Counted from the first letter of the stretch, positions 38,401-53,200 are shown. The stretch: 64,000 nt of DNA from Promerops cafer (GCA_013398275.1 VZSE01002342.1:1089787-1153786), one strand, 5' to 3'. Notes: generated by a model from the sequence alone, not told the origin. Numbers and translations are program-made.

Positions 38401-41400
38401 AGGGTACAGTATGGTAAGCAGTTTTTTTGGTGATGGTGCGCTAGCTTCAGCAATACTCACTGTGGGGGAGCTTGCTCTCATTCCCATGGAACTCCTTCCA
38501 GCAATGTGTTCTGATAACTACACTAATTTGTTTGATCTAGACATTTACAGGTTGATTATCAAATGCCTAATCTTGCATCTGTTAAAATAATTGTAACTTA
38601 CTCTCTTGATCTGGTGTGGTCCAGTCCTGCAAGGACAACACTGCCAAGTTTATCTGACAGACAGAAAGTATCCCTATCCCTGATCATCTGTACGCTTAGT
38701 CTCCAAGCTACTCGTTTTGAACAAATTTGGGGAGAACAGGGGATGTTGGTGGCACTGGGATATGCTATTACCAAGCTGGAGGCAGTAGTCTGGGAATAGG
38801 TGAAATCAAGCACCAGTCGATGGAGAGCAAACTCTCAGAGCAGATGCAAAACTAGAGTCAAAGACAGAAATCTGGGGGCACTTACCCTGAGGGGGTCCAG
38901 TGCACAACACCACAATTTACCCTTGGCTGAAATGACATGTGTCTTGCTTCATACCACCAGTACAGAAAGATATTTACTTCCCTTACTGCTTCAGGTCTTG
39001 TCTATTATTTACAAAATATTAAAATATGGTCTTTCTTGTCTCTAATGCAAGAGCAAAAGGTCAGGAAGTGATAAGCCTATGCTAGAAAACATGTTCATTC
39101 AATCACTAAGTGCTCCTCATTTACCATTATGTTTTCAGATGTATGAATAGACTGTTCCTAACCCTCCTAGCATTTATAGTATTAGTTTGGCAATATATTT
39201 CTTCAATAAGCACGAGTAATTAACCAATAAAAACAAGTCAAGCACTCTTGTCCAAGCAGCATACCATAATCACCAAAATTATCAGCCACATATGTAGTCT
39301 CTGGCAAGCTATTGTGAATTATTACAATGTGATCTAATTTCCAGTCAAGGAAGATAAAAGTGACATGTACATTATCTATTACTGGATTTTTGTCTGGACT
39401 TCTTTGCCTAACAGGACAAATTCAGGTCATCCTGTTTTCTCCTTATAAAAAACTGGCATTTTTTTCAGTTACATGTAGGCCTTGCTATGCCCCCAGGCTT
39501 ACTGAAAAACAGGTCAAGAGTCTCTTCCATAACCTTTTCAAAGGCCAAATTGAGAAATCATTATCTACATACAGTTTCCTTCACAGATTTCCTATAGCTT
39601 TAATGAAGGAAGAAAAAGATGATGTTGTACAGTTTTATTTTGGTTTTAAACCTCTTGGCATCAGGTGAAAGCTCAGCCTATATCATAACATCATAAACAG
39701 CAAATAGCCAGGTGGAGGACATCATATGAGCAAGATACTAATAAAGAAGAAAGAATAAGCAAATGCTCTTATTTATACACCTGGCAAAAGACATGGGATT
39801 TCAAACAGCAATTTGCTGACACAGGCTCTGAATAGGAGACAGAAAATAACTGTGAGTGGGCTTCAAAAATTAATCAACTGAAATGACAGAATTTCAGCAT
39901 AACAAAGTAGCCGTGTTTATACTTTCACAGATAAAAAAAAAAAATCAGAAGGAAAATTGTGATAGTCTCAACATGTGATGGATTCTGTGGTTACTGTATC
40001 AGCAAGGCTTTCACCTTTCGTCTATATAGCTTTACAACTCAGCTGCGTCTGTATATTTTCACAAGACGAAGGGAGAAGGGAAAAATTCAGTAAAGATTAA
40101 ATTAGAAGGACATTAATACCACAAAGCTGCCCAAAACTGAGTGACTGCTAAAAAAAAAAAAAAGGTGTGCTGCCAAGTATTGCCTTTGCAATAACATATT
40201 TCTTTAAAGACAATGCAACACCCACATTAAGTGCACAGCACTTCAAAAAACAACACCAGGTGGTCAGAAGACCATTACTACGAAGGACAAATCCATTGCT
40301 GCAATATGTCATTTGAATACTGATAAAACAAAGAGAAGCACAAGCCTGCGATAAGATGCAACGATTTGGCTTTGAGCCTGGAGCAAAGGGCCACGTATCC
40401 AGAGACATCCTCCCTCCTCCAACTGCCCCGCTGTTCTGGAGACAGCGAAGGCTGCGCCAGGGCTACACCGGATGTACTGTGGATTCCTGGGGACAAGCGC
40501 CAGCCTGACAACTGTGCTGGGGACAGCCAAGTCCCTGAGTGCACCCCAGCACACATACAGCAGCCCCTCACTGGAACAACAACCAACATCTGGAACGGCC
40601 TCCCCAAAACAGCAGCTCCTCCATGCCACAGGGATTGTGTCGACATGCTGTGGGGAGTATGAGGTGAATGAGAAGAGCTCCACACTGCCATGTTCCCAGA
40701 ACATAGCTAGGCTCAGAGAATGAAGCTGCTCTTCATTTCACCTTTCTGAAAGTGACCAAACAGCTCCAACATAACTTACCTAAAATTTTCCATATAGAAA
40801 CAGCTATCAGTATTTCCAGGAGCTCAGTCTCTAGCACGGCTGCAATTTGAGCACATCCCAAGCATGTGCTCTTGATGGGCTAAGCCAATGTGTGTTCAAC
40901 TAAAGATTCAGCAATACTTTACTCAGAGAAAAATATAAAATCCACAGAATTTTTGTTTTCAAATAAATGTAAGTTGCACATCCCCAGAAGGGACTAACAG
41001 TATTTCTAAGAAAACAAAATAATGGTAAGTTTTAAAGCGGTTCCTAGCAGTGGGCTGTCATTGTGCTGTTGAACATTTTGTACAGTTGGCAAATCTGCTC
41101 AGCCTAATTAAATGCACTTCAGACAGTAGAAACTGAAACTATATTCCAATCCATCCTAACCTTAGAAAAAAAACATACAAAAAAGCTAGTGTCATCTTGG
41201 TATTGTGTTTGCAGAAAACTGCAGGAGCATCAAAATTACCACCTCTGCCATAGATTAGTAAAAGTTTTGCAACATGGCATAACACACAAAACCTTTTAAA
41301 AAACAAGTTATTTGCAGCCCTTCAACTTAGAACTTTATTCTCACATCCTCACTTAGATGTATGCTAAAATGCTTCCATGCATTGGTTTTTATGACTAAAA

Positions 41401-41559
41401 CATGAAGCAAATAGTACAAAAAAAAGTGTCCAGCAGCCAATATTAAAGAACATAAATATGTTCCTGAAAAATTCAATGGTTATTTCCCAGTTTCACTCCA
41501 AGCCCTCAAGCCACTTGGTTGGTGTAATCTGTCCTAGACTCAACTGTGGCTGTATACTT

Positions 41560-41815
41560 TGGCACTGAGTCAAAACAGAGAGGTTATTGTTTGATTTATA
41601 TGCCAAGGGCCTCTTAGATAAAGGGCTAATGGCAGGCTGATAGCTTCAGCCTTTGCATATGGTGTTTATACAGACCCTTCTTTCCCCTCCCTCTTTTCTG
41701 TGTATACTCCAGGAAGGCTGTGTCACATCAAGATCAACTTAATTAATTAACTCATACTAGCATAATTTGATTGATAAAACAATTGATTCACTAAAGGTCA
41801 CATAGAGTGCTGTTA
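41560..41815. promoter_or_regulatory. Candidate conserved noncoding element or enhancer
   Basis: This complex, non-repetitive block in intron 2 contains a TTAATTAATTAA palindrome (41739-41750), 'tttgattgataaaac' and 'caattgattc' close together. It also holds 'tatgccaagggcctcttaga' and 'gcctttgcatatgg'. Clusters of homeodomain-type TAAT/ATTA and TGAT sites in otherwise unique sequence are typical of developmental enhancers. No alignment was made, so this is a compositional suggestion only. Confidence 0.3.
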
Positions 41816-44678
41816 AAACACCAACTTTTCTGCCCCAACAACACAAGGTTCTGAGATTTGCATTTTTCCACACTGCAAAAATGAATTTTAAAGAAATAAT
41901 CTCACTAGAAAAAGAGATGAAAGAAGCTATGAGAAATTAATCTGTCAATTAAAGTGCACTGCAAAGTTCAGAAAATAATCAGTGCTTCATGAGATACTTA
42001 AGCAAAAAATAAATCACGTCCTACAACAGAAAGGGTCATATAAATGAATTTTCTATATTGTCAATTCTGCAAATTATTGAGCAAAAGAAAACTAGAGGTC
42101 TTGCATATGTGATATACTTTGCTATTTACTATATCCAGCCTAGGAGTATTTCCTAGTATATAAGTTCCTATACAGTTAAAATACTTCAGAACATAGTCTT
42201 GTATGACCAAGCTATTATTTATCAGATGTTAGGGAACTTCATTATCAAATTATACAGTAATTACTTTTCTGCAAGCACCATGAACTTTTAGTTAAAAAAA
42301 TATAATCTAATTTTAAAAATATAGACAAAAATCATTACAATAAGGCTAAATGTTTAAGAGCCTTTTGTCACCAATTTATTTTAAAATACTTACTTTAAAC
42401 AGCAGACATATAAAAAAGAAGCTGCCAGGCATTTTAAATGCAGTTCTAAAATAATATTTAAAGTTGCAAATCAGCTTGCAGCCACCAAGGCTGAAGTGCT
42501 TTGAGCAAAATTGGGAGCTGCTTATCAGCCATCAGTTTTACAATGGATTCTCCTCTGGACTACCTGAAATATCTGTGGTAATAAAATGGTGAGGAGGTTG
42601 TCAGTTCACTGTATGTTGTTCAACATCCAGGTATACATACCAAGGAAGTACAGCATTCACTGGACTAATACAGTAGATTCATTCATAAAAAGGCAACATT
42701 TGCCTCTAGAAGTCAAAAATTTCTTAATATTTTGCCTCCTCTCCTGTTTTTACTTTGGCATGAGTCTCCTTGTGCCAGTAATACTGACCCGGCATGCAGA
42801 ATCACTCTGCAAACCAAACGAGGAGCAAAGAACTTCCTTTGCCTACTCCTTGACAGCTGGGAGGTGCTGCCAGGCAGTTCCACAGGATACAGCCCACATT
42901 TTCCTTCATTACTGGTTTTGTCTACAGCTGACTCAACATGGCCATAAAAAACCCCAACAGGCAGAGCACAAGGGTTACTCTTGGAAAGATCTGGCTCACA
43001 AAAGAAGGGTACATTGTGGAGTGCACCAGGGAAAAGTTGGTTAAAACACACCAATAAGACAAGGAACAGTTACTCTACACAAGTTATAATATTCAAGCTA
43101 TGATATTAAGCTTCATAAAGGCATACCTACAGATACTGACACTTCAGGGCAATGCCAGTCAAGTAAACTTGAATTTTGCAATAATTTTCAGACATGGGAT
43201 GATAAAAAAGATTATTGCTTACCATTATAAGAAGAGAAAACAAGATTCACAAGACACAACCAGTGACTAAGACCAACAGTAATAGGAAAGCGTTCTTTGA
43301 ATTTGATCATAAGAGAGTAAGTTTCCATTTATCTTACAAAAAAGCATATGGAAGTATGGGACAGGATTTTCACAAACATAGTAGCAAGGTCTAAAATATG
43401 TTGAGAACACAAAAACTCAAAAGTTTATTTCACACAGACAAAAATTGTGAAAGAGTGATATCAAACCAGTTTTTAAACATTGCAATTTTAAGTTGCACAA
43501 CTGCCGTTTTGTACAAACTATAGACTACTATGTTCCAAGAAAACCATGACCACTATACTCCAAACCAGGAAGAAATATGCTCCCTGTTATCAGCAGAGCA
43601 TGGGAGAACTTAAAAATAAACATTTCAGGAGGTACTCATAAACACAACCAACACAGCAACCCCAAATGTCACAAAACTTCTCTGTTTACCTACAGCTCTT
43701 TGCTTTGGGATGAATTCCTTTTCCTTCCCTTATAGATAATGGAAAGTAAATCAGGCTCTTAACATTTGACATATTTTTGGTCCCACAGGTGAACTGAATT
43801 ACAATAAAATTTAATAAATAATTATTAAAAGGTTGGCAAGGATTCAGTTCACATCAGGAATTGATTAAAAAGAAGGGAAACAAAACCTCCCAAAAAAAGT
43901 AAATGATAACATAGCATTCTACATTTTCCCTTTTTTTTCCTTAAATAAAAAAATAAAAGAAACTTAACTGTATTTGGCTCATTCATATATCTACTTTACA
44001 GATGGCCATACTTTTAAATTAAAATATGTACACAAGTCTGATGAGTGTGGTCAACCACCATCTGAAGCATGTTTGTGTCTTGCCAAACCCACCATCTTCA
44101 GTTTTATCAAACATTTCCTCGATCCAAGCATCATGTAAACTTGTAAGGACAAGCATTTTAATCACAGTCTTGTTTCATGTGGATCTAAATATAGACATAT
44201 TTGTATATATATGCTGTGATACACATACAGCAAGTATTTTGCCTTCAGAAACCCAAAAAGTTTAACATACAAACTTAAGCATCTATGACACAAAACAACT
44301 TTGCTTGCTAATAACCACATACAGGAGACAATGCAGCTGTGCACGAATGATGTTATTTAAAAGTAATGCAACTCCACTCACTGCTGCTTCCAATATCAAA
44401 GAATTACAGTGTAAACCATGACAGCAGTGTGCATTAAACCAAGACAGCAGAGAAATAATCCCTGCACTGTATTTTACCATAATACAAGTTAGCACAAATG
44501 CATGCATGCACAGGTACACAGAGAGTACCTGAAAACTGATTAAGAAATCCTCTTATTCTATTCCATTTATATAGACTAGTAATACAGAATTTCTGTTTCA
44601 GCTTAACATTAGAACAGTTAGTGAAAAAATTCTTGTAAAATATCCAGAGCTTTTTTTTTATGTAGAATTTTATAGATA

Positions 44679-44681
<3 letters not shown>

Positions 44682-44717
<36 letters not shown>
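44682..44717. repeat. T36 homopolymer
   Basis: There are 36 consecutive T on the plus strand, which is poly(A) in the SCFD2 sense. No retroposed gene or SINE can be recognised on its right side (44718 onwards), where the body of a minus-strand retroposon would be expected. Its length may be polymorphic or affected by sequencing error. Confidence 0.95.
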
Positions 44718-44718
<1 letters not shown>

Positions 44719-45859
44719 GTCAAATGATGTGGTCACAATAATCCTCTAGCCAGACAGCATTTCTACAATGTTTCAGCTGATTATAGATGGCCAACACAGC
44801 ACTCTGCTGTGTTAAAAAACAAAACTACACAGTCCAACAAACAGCTTGGGGAGCTATGGGTTCTCATCCCTTTTGAGTTCTATTTATTCTAGCTATTCCC
44901 AAGATCATTAATATCCATTTGAACCTGTAAACCTGAAGGTCAACAAAAGGTGAAACATAAGGAAGCAATATAATATGGAATATTCAACTAGATTATATAT
45001 TGTGAAACAGTAGGGCAGTTTCCTTAAACGACACTCTTTAAAATATTTTTTCCTTAGTAGTAAGGATAGGAAGATAAACTCCATATTAAGCCAGAGTTTA
45101 ATCTGGAGGATTTACAGAATGACTAGCAATTCCTTTTAGTTAGTAATTTTAAAATTGACTAACTCTGCCTTTCTAGAAAATGCTATGCAATCAGAATGAG
45201 TAGAAAAACAGTTATCAAACAGTCCAGAGAATAAAAATACATGCCCAAAATTGTAATACTGTAAAAATATTTTACCACTGTCACAAGCAACATGAACTCT
45301 CTAACCTAAGACTGCATTAGTTGTTGTTGTTAAGCTACAGCAGTGACATGTTATGTTACATGTATAAGCCTGTGACCAGCAGCACTGAGAACACCTTACA
45401 AATACAACCTCTCAAGATCAACAGGGATCTGTTTGTGGACTAAACATCAAGCAAAATCTCTGCAATTCCTGGACTACCTTTCCTCTCATAGCTATCCTTC
45501 TGCAAATGACACATGCCAACACTAACAAAGCCATACACGCAGATAAATCAGATCATCTCTATTTGTGACATCAGGAGAAAATACAGACATAAGTTGTCAT
45601 GCCCTACATGTGCTGTGGCATCCAAATACAGTTCATCAAATCTGTAAAATCAACTGACGAAACAGAAGAGGCCGATATTGCAGGGAGAAACTGCTTGGAT
45701 CAGGACACTTCATCTTCCCAAAGTATCCTGTGAAAAGGAGAACTAGTGCTTAATTCCATAAAGCCCTACTGCCTGCAAATTACAAAATTACTGGATTTAG
45801 GTTACTGACTGGTACACCAAAGCTCCCTTTGGAAAATTCTGATTTAAATATAACACTGT

Positions 45860-45888
<29 letters not shown>
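45860..45888. repeat. (CA)n microsatellite
   Basis: This is an uninterrupted CA dinucleotide repeat of about 14 units in SCFD2 intron 2. It is the longest dinucleotide repeat in the window and a likely length-polymorphic marker. Confidence 0.97.
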
Positions 45889-45890
<2 letters not shown>

Positions 45891-48800
45891 GAAGTCATGT
45901 AAGCAAGCTGACTTAGCTTTCCAACTTCATATGGCAGCTGATACTGTTACAAGATAATTTCTGCATCAGCTATCAAATGTTTTGGTAGAAAGAAAATTCC
46001 TCTAAACAAGTAAGGCTGCTCTGGTGAACTACTGAAAGAAACAACAGCACCGGCATGAAATGGCTGGCCAAGAAGCAGATTCAACCTAAATAAATTTCTG
46101 AAGCCAGATCTACTCACATTCTACAAAACCACCTGCCAGTGATGTTTCACACCATTACATGACTACTGTGCAAACTACAACGTTTTTTGTCGTCATGTTT
46201 ATTCTGGAAGATGCTACCTTCAGGCAAGTCTTGAGGAAACAAAGGCATGTTTGGGAACGTAAGGAGTGCAGGAAAAGGAACCCATGCAGAGCTGTCGCTG
46301 CTCGCCAGGCTGAAGCATGAGTGGAAGGGAAGCATTAGTCACGCAAACAGCCTGAAACAGAAGCCATGCCTGGCAACTGTATCAACAAGAAACAGATCAT
46401 CATCCTCGCCTAAAGTCCTTTTACAACAGTTACTTATCGACTTCAAGAACCTCTGAAGTCTATAATCTTGCTTGATTACTACCCTGCAACCAAATGCCTC
46501 TGAATGTCTTAAAATACATGAATTTCAGTGTGTCTCTTTCAAAGGTTGGATTATCTCAAAAACTTTACTGAAAGTATATCAAGAAAAGAGGGATTTTATT
46601 AATCTTTTTTTAAGGCGTATTCTTTTTGATCTACAGCAAGTGTACTTAACAAACGCAAGGTTGGATCATTTTAACCCTATTTGCTGACAGCCCGAGCAGA
46701 GGGAGCTAGCAGTTTACTTTGAGGGTAATGGAGAACAAAGAAGACGCATCTCAGGAAAGCAGGGCTGGTTTTGACAGACACCAACTGATCTTTAGGTCTT
46801 AATAATCCTTGAAGTATTAAACCCCACTAAGCTACATCTTGTATACAGACATGATTTTGAAAATGTTCTGTGCAAAGAGAAAAGCAGATTAACTATCCAC
46901 TGGGCAAAGTGTCCTAGCTCTAAGATGTGGTCAGGACACCTCAAAACAGTTTAACTCTATCCTTCCTCTAAACCCTAGCTATTCCTTTTAAAAATTATGT
47001 TATTTAAAAATACGTAATACATACTGTTAGAATTTTATCTGTTAACCAGCTGGTAAGGTTCCTTCCCTTCTGCAATAGCTTCACAGCACTCATCTCTGCA
47101 GAACAGCCTTTATTACAGGCAACACAACATTGAGCTACTCTAAAACTTATCCATTATTAAGTAGTACTAAAGGGGATCTTAAACAATTATGGTGATCCTG
47201 AGGCATTCTGTGGATAACGATGCATCATACTTGAACTTGAAAAAACAAGTTTCAGTTCCAACCAAACATTTGGTAAAGCTGTTGCTTCTTGACAGGTATT
47301 CAGGACTAAGCTTCTCTGTATTGACTCAGCGTGGGACCAGGTCTAGAAGTGCTCCTTCCTATTCTTCTCTTGCACCCCCACCCCTACAGTCATAATACAT
47401 TCCTTGGAAGTCTTCAGAGATTTCTCAAAAGGGTCTCCTGTAGAAAGAATATAAAGGTGAGATGCATGGCCTGGAATAGCATGTGGATTCATTGTCAAAT
47501 AGAGTTAAAAGCCAAACAAACAAAAACCCAACAAAAAACCAAAAATAAGAAGGTTATTCCAGCTGTCCATCCCCATTTAAAAGCTGAAGTGACACCTGAT
47601 CTTTAGACCCCAGAGCAACAATTAAATGCAGACTGGTCCAAATAAACAACCAAGCACACCACAGCAGTTGGAGGACTGCCAGAAACAAAATAACTGACAT
47701 CCAGATGAACACTGAGGCCCGTTTCTTCCTTCAAGACAAACAAATGAAAAAAATCACTGAAAAGTGAAATTCTTTCTGTCAGAAGTAGAATGGCTTATTG
47801 TGACCTGATCCACCCCGTTTTGCAATTAGTAGATCTGGATATACACTACTTCACAAAGTAAAGGGAAGGACTGATGCTGAAAGGCTTCTCAGATATATCA
47901 CAGGCCTCTTAGCCCTCTTGCCCACTGTAATAAAACAGGCCATCATTCCAGCATTACCCCAAAATTTACTCTTGCTCCTCTAACAGTGGCCAAACTCTGC
48001 AGGGGTGAAGGAAAAAAAGTGCATACAAATAATTTCTCAAAACTTTCTACTCATAACCATCACTTCACCCCGTCTGAGTTTCAACTGGCTGCCTTTTAGT
48101 CCAACAAAAAGTTTCCCCAAAATGTTTCATTCCTACAAGCTGCAGGACAGCTTATGCAGAATGCCAGACTGAGTTACTGCATGAATCAAGTTAATTGAAA
48201 GCTTCTGAGTAGGATTTTGTGCACTACAAGGTACAGCAAAATTCTTGGCAAGCATCTCTTTAAAATGAGTATATTAAAGAGTTACTTGTCAGGGATTTTA
48301 ATTTCAGTTTTGGACAAAGCAATTAATTATACTAAATATAAAGTCTGATCCTTACAACAAACACATTGCTTGAGAATATTACACGTAACACAATAGGTTA
48401 CTTTAGAACATTCTGCACTGCATTTTAAAGCTATTGCATAAGGTTATTTTAATAAAAATGATTCCAGGGAAAGAGCAGTTAGTAATGAGGTGCTGACAAT
48501 TGAATCTACATTTAGGGATTGCACTGGAGTGCCAAGTCCACTTTTACAGATGCGCTGCTTAGCTATCCAGTAGATGTCCTCAGGGCATGTAAGACCAATA
48601 TATTTTGGGTCACGTTTGGCAGCAGAGACAGATGAGACAAGTGAAAACATTTACCAAGAACACATCTGACGTGTGTTTTTCTTATTAGAGAAATGTAAGA
48701 AAATAAACTCAGATACTATGGAATGCCAGGAATTCCTTCTCTTCCATGTTTTTCATTTACAAGGCCAATTTTTGGTAGTCTCCTTTGACCTCCCTCCCTC

Positions 48801-50193
48801 ATTTGCTTGCCTAAAGCCTGGAGTCATCAATGCAACCCCTTGACTAAGCCATGTTGAGGGCTTAATGTATAAAAATACATCTTCATCACAGATGGAAAGA
48901 CAACTCTTTGGATAAATGACTCAGTTACCACAAAAAATCACTGCTTAGTAAGTTGTATGGTATAACTAGTTAAAACAGTCAAAGATACTCTTTTTATGAG
49001 ATGAGAACAAGTATTCAAGTAGATACTTTGAGATCCAAAATAAATCGTAAAAAAAAAACTGAAGCAGTCTTTACATCTTAAAGATGAGATGTTGGAACAT
49101 GCAGGGCCAGATTCTTTGCTAGCATGTTGGTGAAACTTTGATCAACTTGAGGGCTGGGTCCTGCATATCTTCATTATTCCCCTCTCTTACTTCAAAGTAG
49201 CATATTTGTCATAGTTTCAATGCAAACCTAGAGCCCCAGCTTCCTCAGATCTCATGCAAACCTAATATGGACAACTCTAGCCTTCAAAACCAAACTGACA
49301 GCTATTCAGAAAGAATAAAGCTCCAGCCTCAGGCTTTCGTTTTTATAACCATTTCCATACTCTGGTTGATCTGTCCTGAGAAACAGTTAAGGACTTCTGT
49401 CCACACTGCATATATTTACCCTGTGTTCTGGGTATCTTCTCACAACCCCTTCCTGATACACTTCTGCCTGCCACAGGATGAGTGATGAGAGAAGAAATTT
49501 GTCCTAATCCAAAATCTCTGGATTTTTGGTCACTTTTTGGAGTCATTCCATATTAACTCTGCATCCTCCTCCTAAAATGGGCTTCTATAATCAGTGTGTT
49601 TGGTGCCATCTAATTCCCTCCTCCTCCACATACCCTCCTTACCACCAAACCAAGTGTCCAATTGATGGCATCTTCCGACCTGTCAAAGAAGGTCTGAAGC
49701 CACGACCCGTTCCCATCACCAGTAAGAACTGCAGCTTTTTCTGTTGAGGTTAATTTCCCTTTTTTTTAATGGGTAACTGGAGCTTAAGCAGCCACATGCA
49801 GTGTACACATTCAGCGTGTGTTCTGTGGCTGTTTCCAGTTAGTGAAAACGACCTGATATGGATTTCTTGTTCTTGTTACTTATTTAAATAAGTGGTAGAG
49901 TTGTGCAGAGAATTAGGTAAGGTCATAAAACTTTTTCTCTCCCACAGAGGTTGGAAATCTTTCCCAGTCAAAGATCATTTAAAAAAAATATACTCACAAC
50001 CTATGGAAACGAAGTGGTACTTGGTGGGGCAAAGTCATCCAGAACCTGCAGAAGGACTGCTTGGGGGCTGCAGTTCATCAGGGCATAAGAACTGGCTTGG
50101 CTTGTCAATATTCACATCCAGTTTTTAAACTGTGAACAGTTATAGAGTAGCAATACCCATTTCAGCATCCCCTAAATACATTTCAGGAAAAAC

Positions 50194-50209
50194 AACACAC
50201 ACACACACA
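50194..50209. repeat. (AC)8 microsatellite
   Basis: This is a short AC repeat of about eight units in SCFD2 intron 2, just after an A-rich stretch. Confidence 0.9.
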
Positions 50210-53200
50210 TAAAGTAAACACCAGAGCTAGGCATCATGAATTAGATTCCAAATATCTGCCATCTAAATAACAGAAGCCATGCTAAATATTATTTAGCAAT
50301 GCTAAATAGCAGAAAATGCTGGATTTTTGGCTCAATTAAATCAGTAGTTGTGTGTGTATTTATCTGTATAAAACCAGAGTATTTCTCTGTGCAAGATTCC
50401 ATCTACTTTTCAAAGTAAAAGCACTTTCAAGCTCTGACAGGTAAATAGCTGACTTCACATAAATTTAAGCCTGTGTAAACTTTGATTCCTGGTTCATATT
50501 AAGTCTGGAATCATGAAATAACCTAAATCATATAGTCAAAACTTGCAATCAGACCTGCTGCCAACAGATAATACTGTTTCCTTCCCAAACATTACTGCAT
50601 CATCCAAATGAGCAGCTGTCATTTGATCTTCTCATCAGTCTATTATGGCACATTTCTCTCTGTTGTAAGATAGAGCAGGCTTACTTTATAGAGTAAGAAT
50701 GATAAACGAAAACACCCCTCCAGGTCACTCAGTCACTCTGTTCTGGCACTACGGCTGAACAGCAAATGAGTAATTCTGCAGTATGTAATAAGGCCAATGC
50801 ATATCACTGCATTTTAAAACCTTGCTGTTGAGGTCAGTCAGGAGGCAAACTTGAAGGCAGATGGCCAAACAGAGTAAGAGCTAGTCTTAGAAAAATCTCA
50901 CAACATCAGCCAAAGCAACAGTCTCCAGGAGATTGTAATATAACACAAGAAAGATCAGAGCTCACTTTGGAGAACCATAAAGTCTACTTAAACAGACACA
51001 GTCTTTATGCTACTATTAAACTCTGAATATATCTGCAGGAAAATGCACTGTGGCCACACCAAGAGAAAAGCACTTTGCAAACTTACTCAGGGGAAAAAAG
51101 ACACTCACAAAATTCACAAACAAAAACATTAGGGGAAAAAAAAAGTGATGTCAGCTTTAAGAGAAATGCTACAGAGAGACAAAAAAACATTGCCTCTAAG
51201 CAACATCAAAATCTTCCCTTTCTGTCCTATCTGCAGACAGTAGTTACTCTTTCTGACAGGTCATCAGAAAGAGATTTGTCCTTTATATCTTGCAAGGAAT
51301 GAGCCTGCAGAACAGAGCACAATGGTAACAAGGGAACAGCTAGAAGATAAACTATCTGAGGGGTTGTACTCACTGAATTGCCTTATAGGCATTAAGCTAC
51401 CTTGCTCTGATAACCAGGTGAAGATGCAAGTACTCAGATGTGTTGATGGCTGGACAGCTTCAGGATTGATTCAAATTTATTGTCTCTTTCCACAGAAAAA
51501 GGAAAGTCAAAAACTCGGGACTTAATGGCAGAACTCAAAATAAGAGAGAGAATATGGAGAATAATATAAATACAGGGAGTCTTTCTTCTTCAGAACTAAA
51601 AATATCTTCAAAAAATTAAGCATGAAGGATGCTGATTTTGCCATTTTCACCAAACTGATTCTACAGGCAAGAGCATCTCAAACCTCTTGATCCTTGTACT
51701 CTGAGGACTGCTATGATAGTGTCAGAGGGCCCAGGAAAAACAGTCTGAATTCCATCTGAACACTTTCATTACTAAGACTGGGTAGCCTAGACAAAGACAG
51801 CAGTTAGAGGTTCTCAAAGTACAAGAATGAAGTCTTGAGCAGTCCAGCTTCCCACAACCCCCAGAAGTCCTTTTTGTGGGCTGAGAGGCATAGATAAGGA
51901 AGAGCCACCCAGCTGATGCCAAGAGTCTGTCAGCCCAATTCATTCTTTATCTCAAGGAAAATAAGCTTCAAACTTCGTCTTATCTAGAAGACAACTTCTA
52001 AGGCTTCTGAGCCCTGTCATAACAGACAATTGACAAAAATATGGCACCTATTAGGCAGGAGGATGGTCGGACAAAGAATCCTCATGAGATTCCTCTGCTG
52101 CTTACCTCAACAGACTCACTACTGCAGCAAACTGGGGTTTTGCAGAGCAGCAGCAAGGTCTTCTAACAATGCTGTATGTTACATAGCACAGGCAAACTGG
52201 AGGTCCTGACCTCTTTCCAGAATTTTCCACTCTCAGCACAGCCCTCTCACCCTTTCATTTTTTCCATTGCAAGGAGGTCCCATGTTGAAAAGATCCGGGC
52301 AAATATACACATTTATTGTAAAATATAATAAATCTTATCAGCTTGTTCATCTCATCCTGTGACAACAGTCAATTACATTCATTTGATTCAGACTGGTTTG
52401 AAACTGAGCAGAAAGCATCTCCTGGAAAGCTTGTCTTGACTGACAAACCCCAGAAGCTGATCCAGCCAGGGCTCTTATTTCCAACAAGAAGATGCCCTGA
52501 GAAATTTCAAACAACGAGGAAACTCTAAATAGGCCTTGATTCAGGACTGTGCTCTAAGCCTGTATGAGTACAATAAAGTGGTGATCAGGAAGGCTGCCAG
52601 TCCAGGAGCATGGAGGGGGAAAGAAGGAATGCTCTGTTTCGGACATTCCTACTGCCCAATCCACCACTCTGTGAAGCATCTCCTGGTTGGACTGCTGAAA
52701 AGGCAAAAGGTACCAACATAAAAACCCTCTAAAGTTCATCTCCCTGAAAACGGACCTTAGTGGCACAACAGGAGTCCTGGAAGCACATGGCCAGGCTGTA
52801 ATTTCACCTGTCACTGGTGAAAGAAATTTTCAGAGTTTTATTTAATGCAATGGGATGACTGCTTTTCATAAATTCCGCAGTTAAAACTTCCTTCTCCTCC
52901 CAAAGTGCTGCTCACCTTGTTCAGAAAGGCAGATAGGAAAAGCTGTACTATGGCTGGTGGCTTCTTTTGGGTTGTTCTGGGGTTTTTTTGGTCTTGGGGA
53001 CATCGAGTTTAGGTTTCAAACAATCTTTAGGAGCAGAGTTCAGCAGAGCACCGCAGCAGAGACAGGAGGCCGGGTCCCGGGAGAGCAGGAGCGTGCAGCT
53101 TCCACCAGGGGGAAGTGTCCAGCAGCAGAAAAGCTGGAGAACACCCAAGCAGCAGGCACGGGCAGGGAGCACCCCGCTGTTGCTGAGCCACCACCAACAT

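Noticed and set aside
21931..40547. Shared word near 'gtccctgagtgcacccc' at 21932-21950 and 40531-40547, as a sign of a common repeat
   Set aside because: The match is limited to about 17 bases and does not extend on either side, so it is likely coincidence.
42586..43044. 152-codon open frame with hydrophobic stretch LLSCFYFGMSLLVPVIL
   Set aside because: It resembles no family I know, a 113-codon frame is open on the other strand across the same bases, and it lies in SCFD2 intron 2. Chance is the simplest reading.
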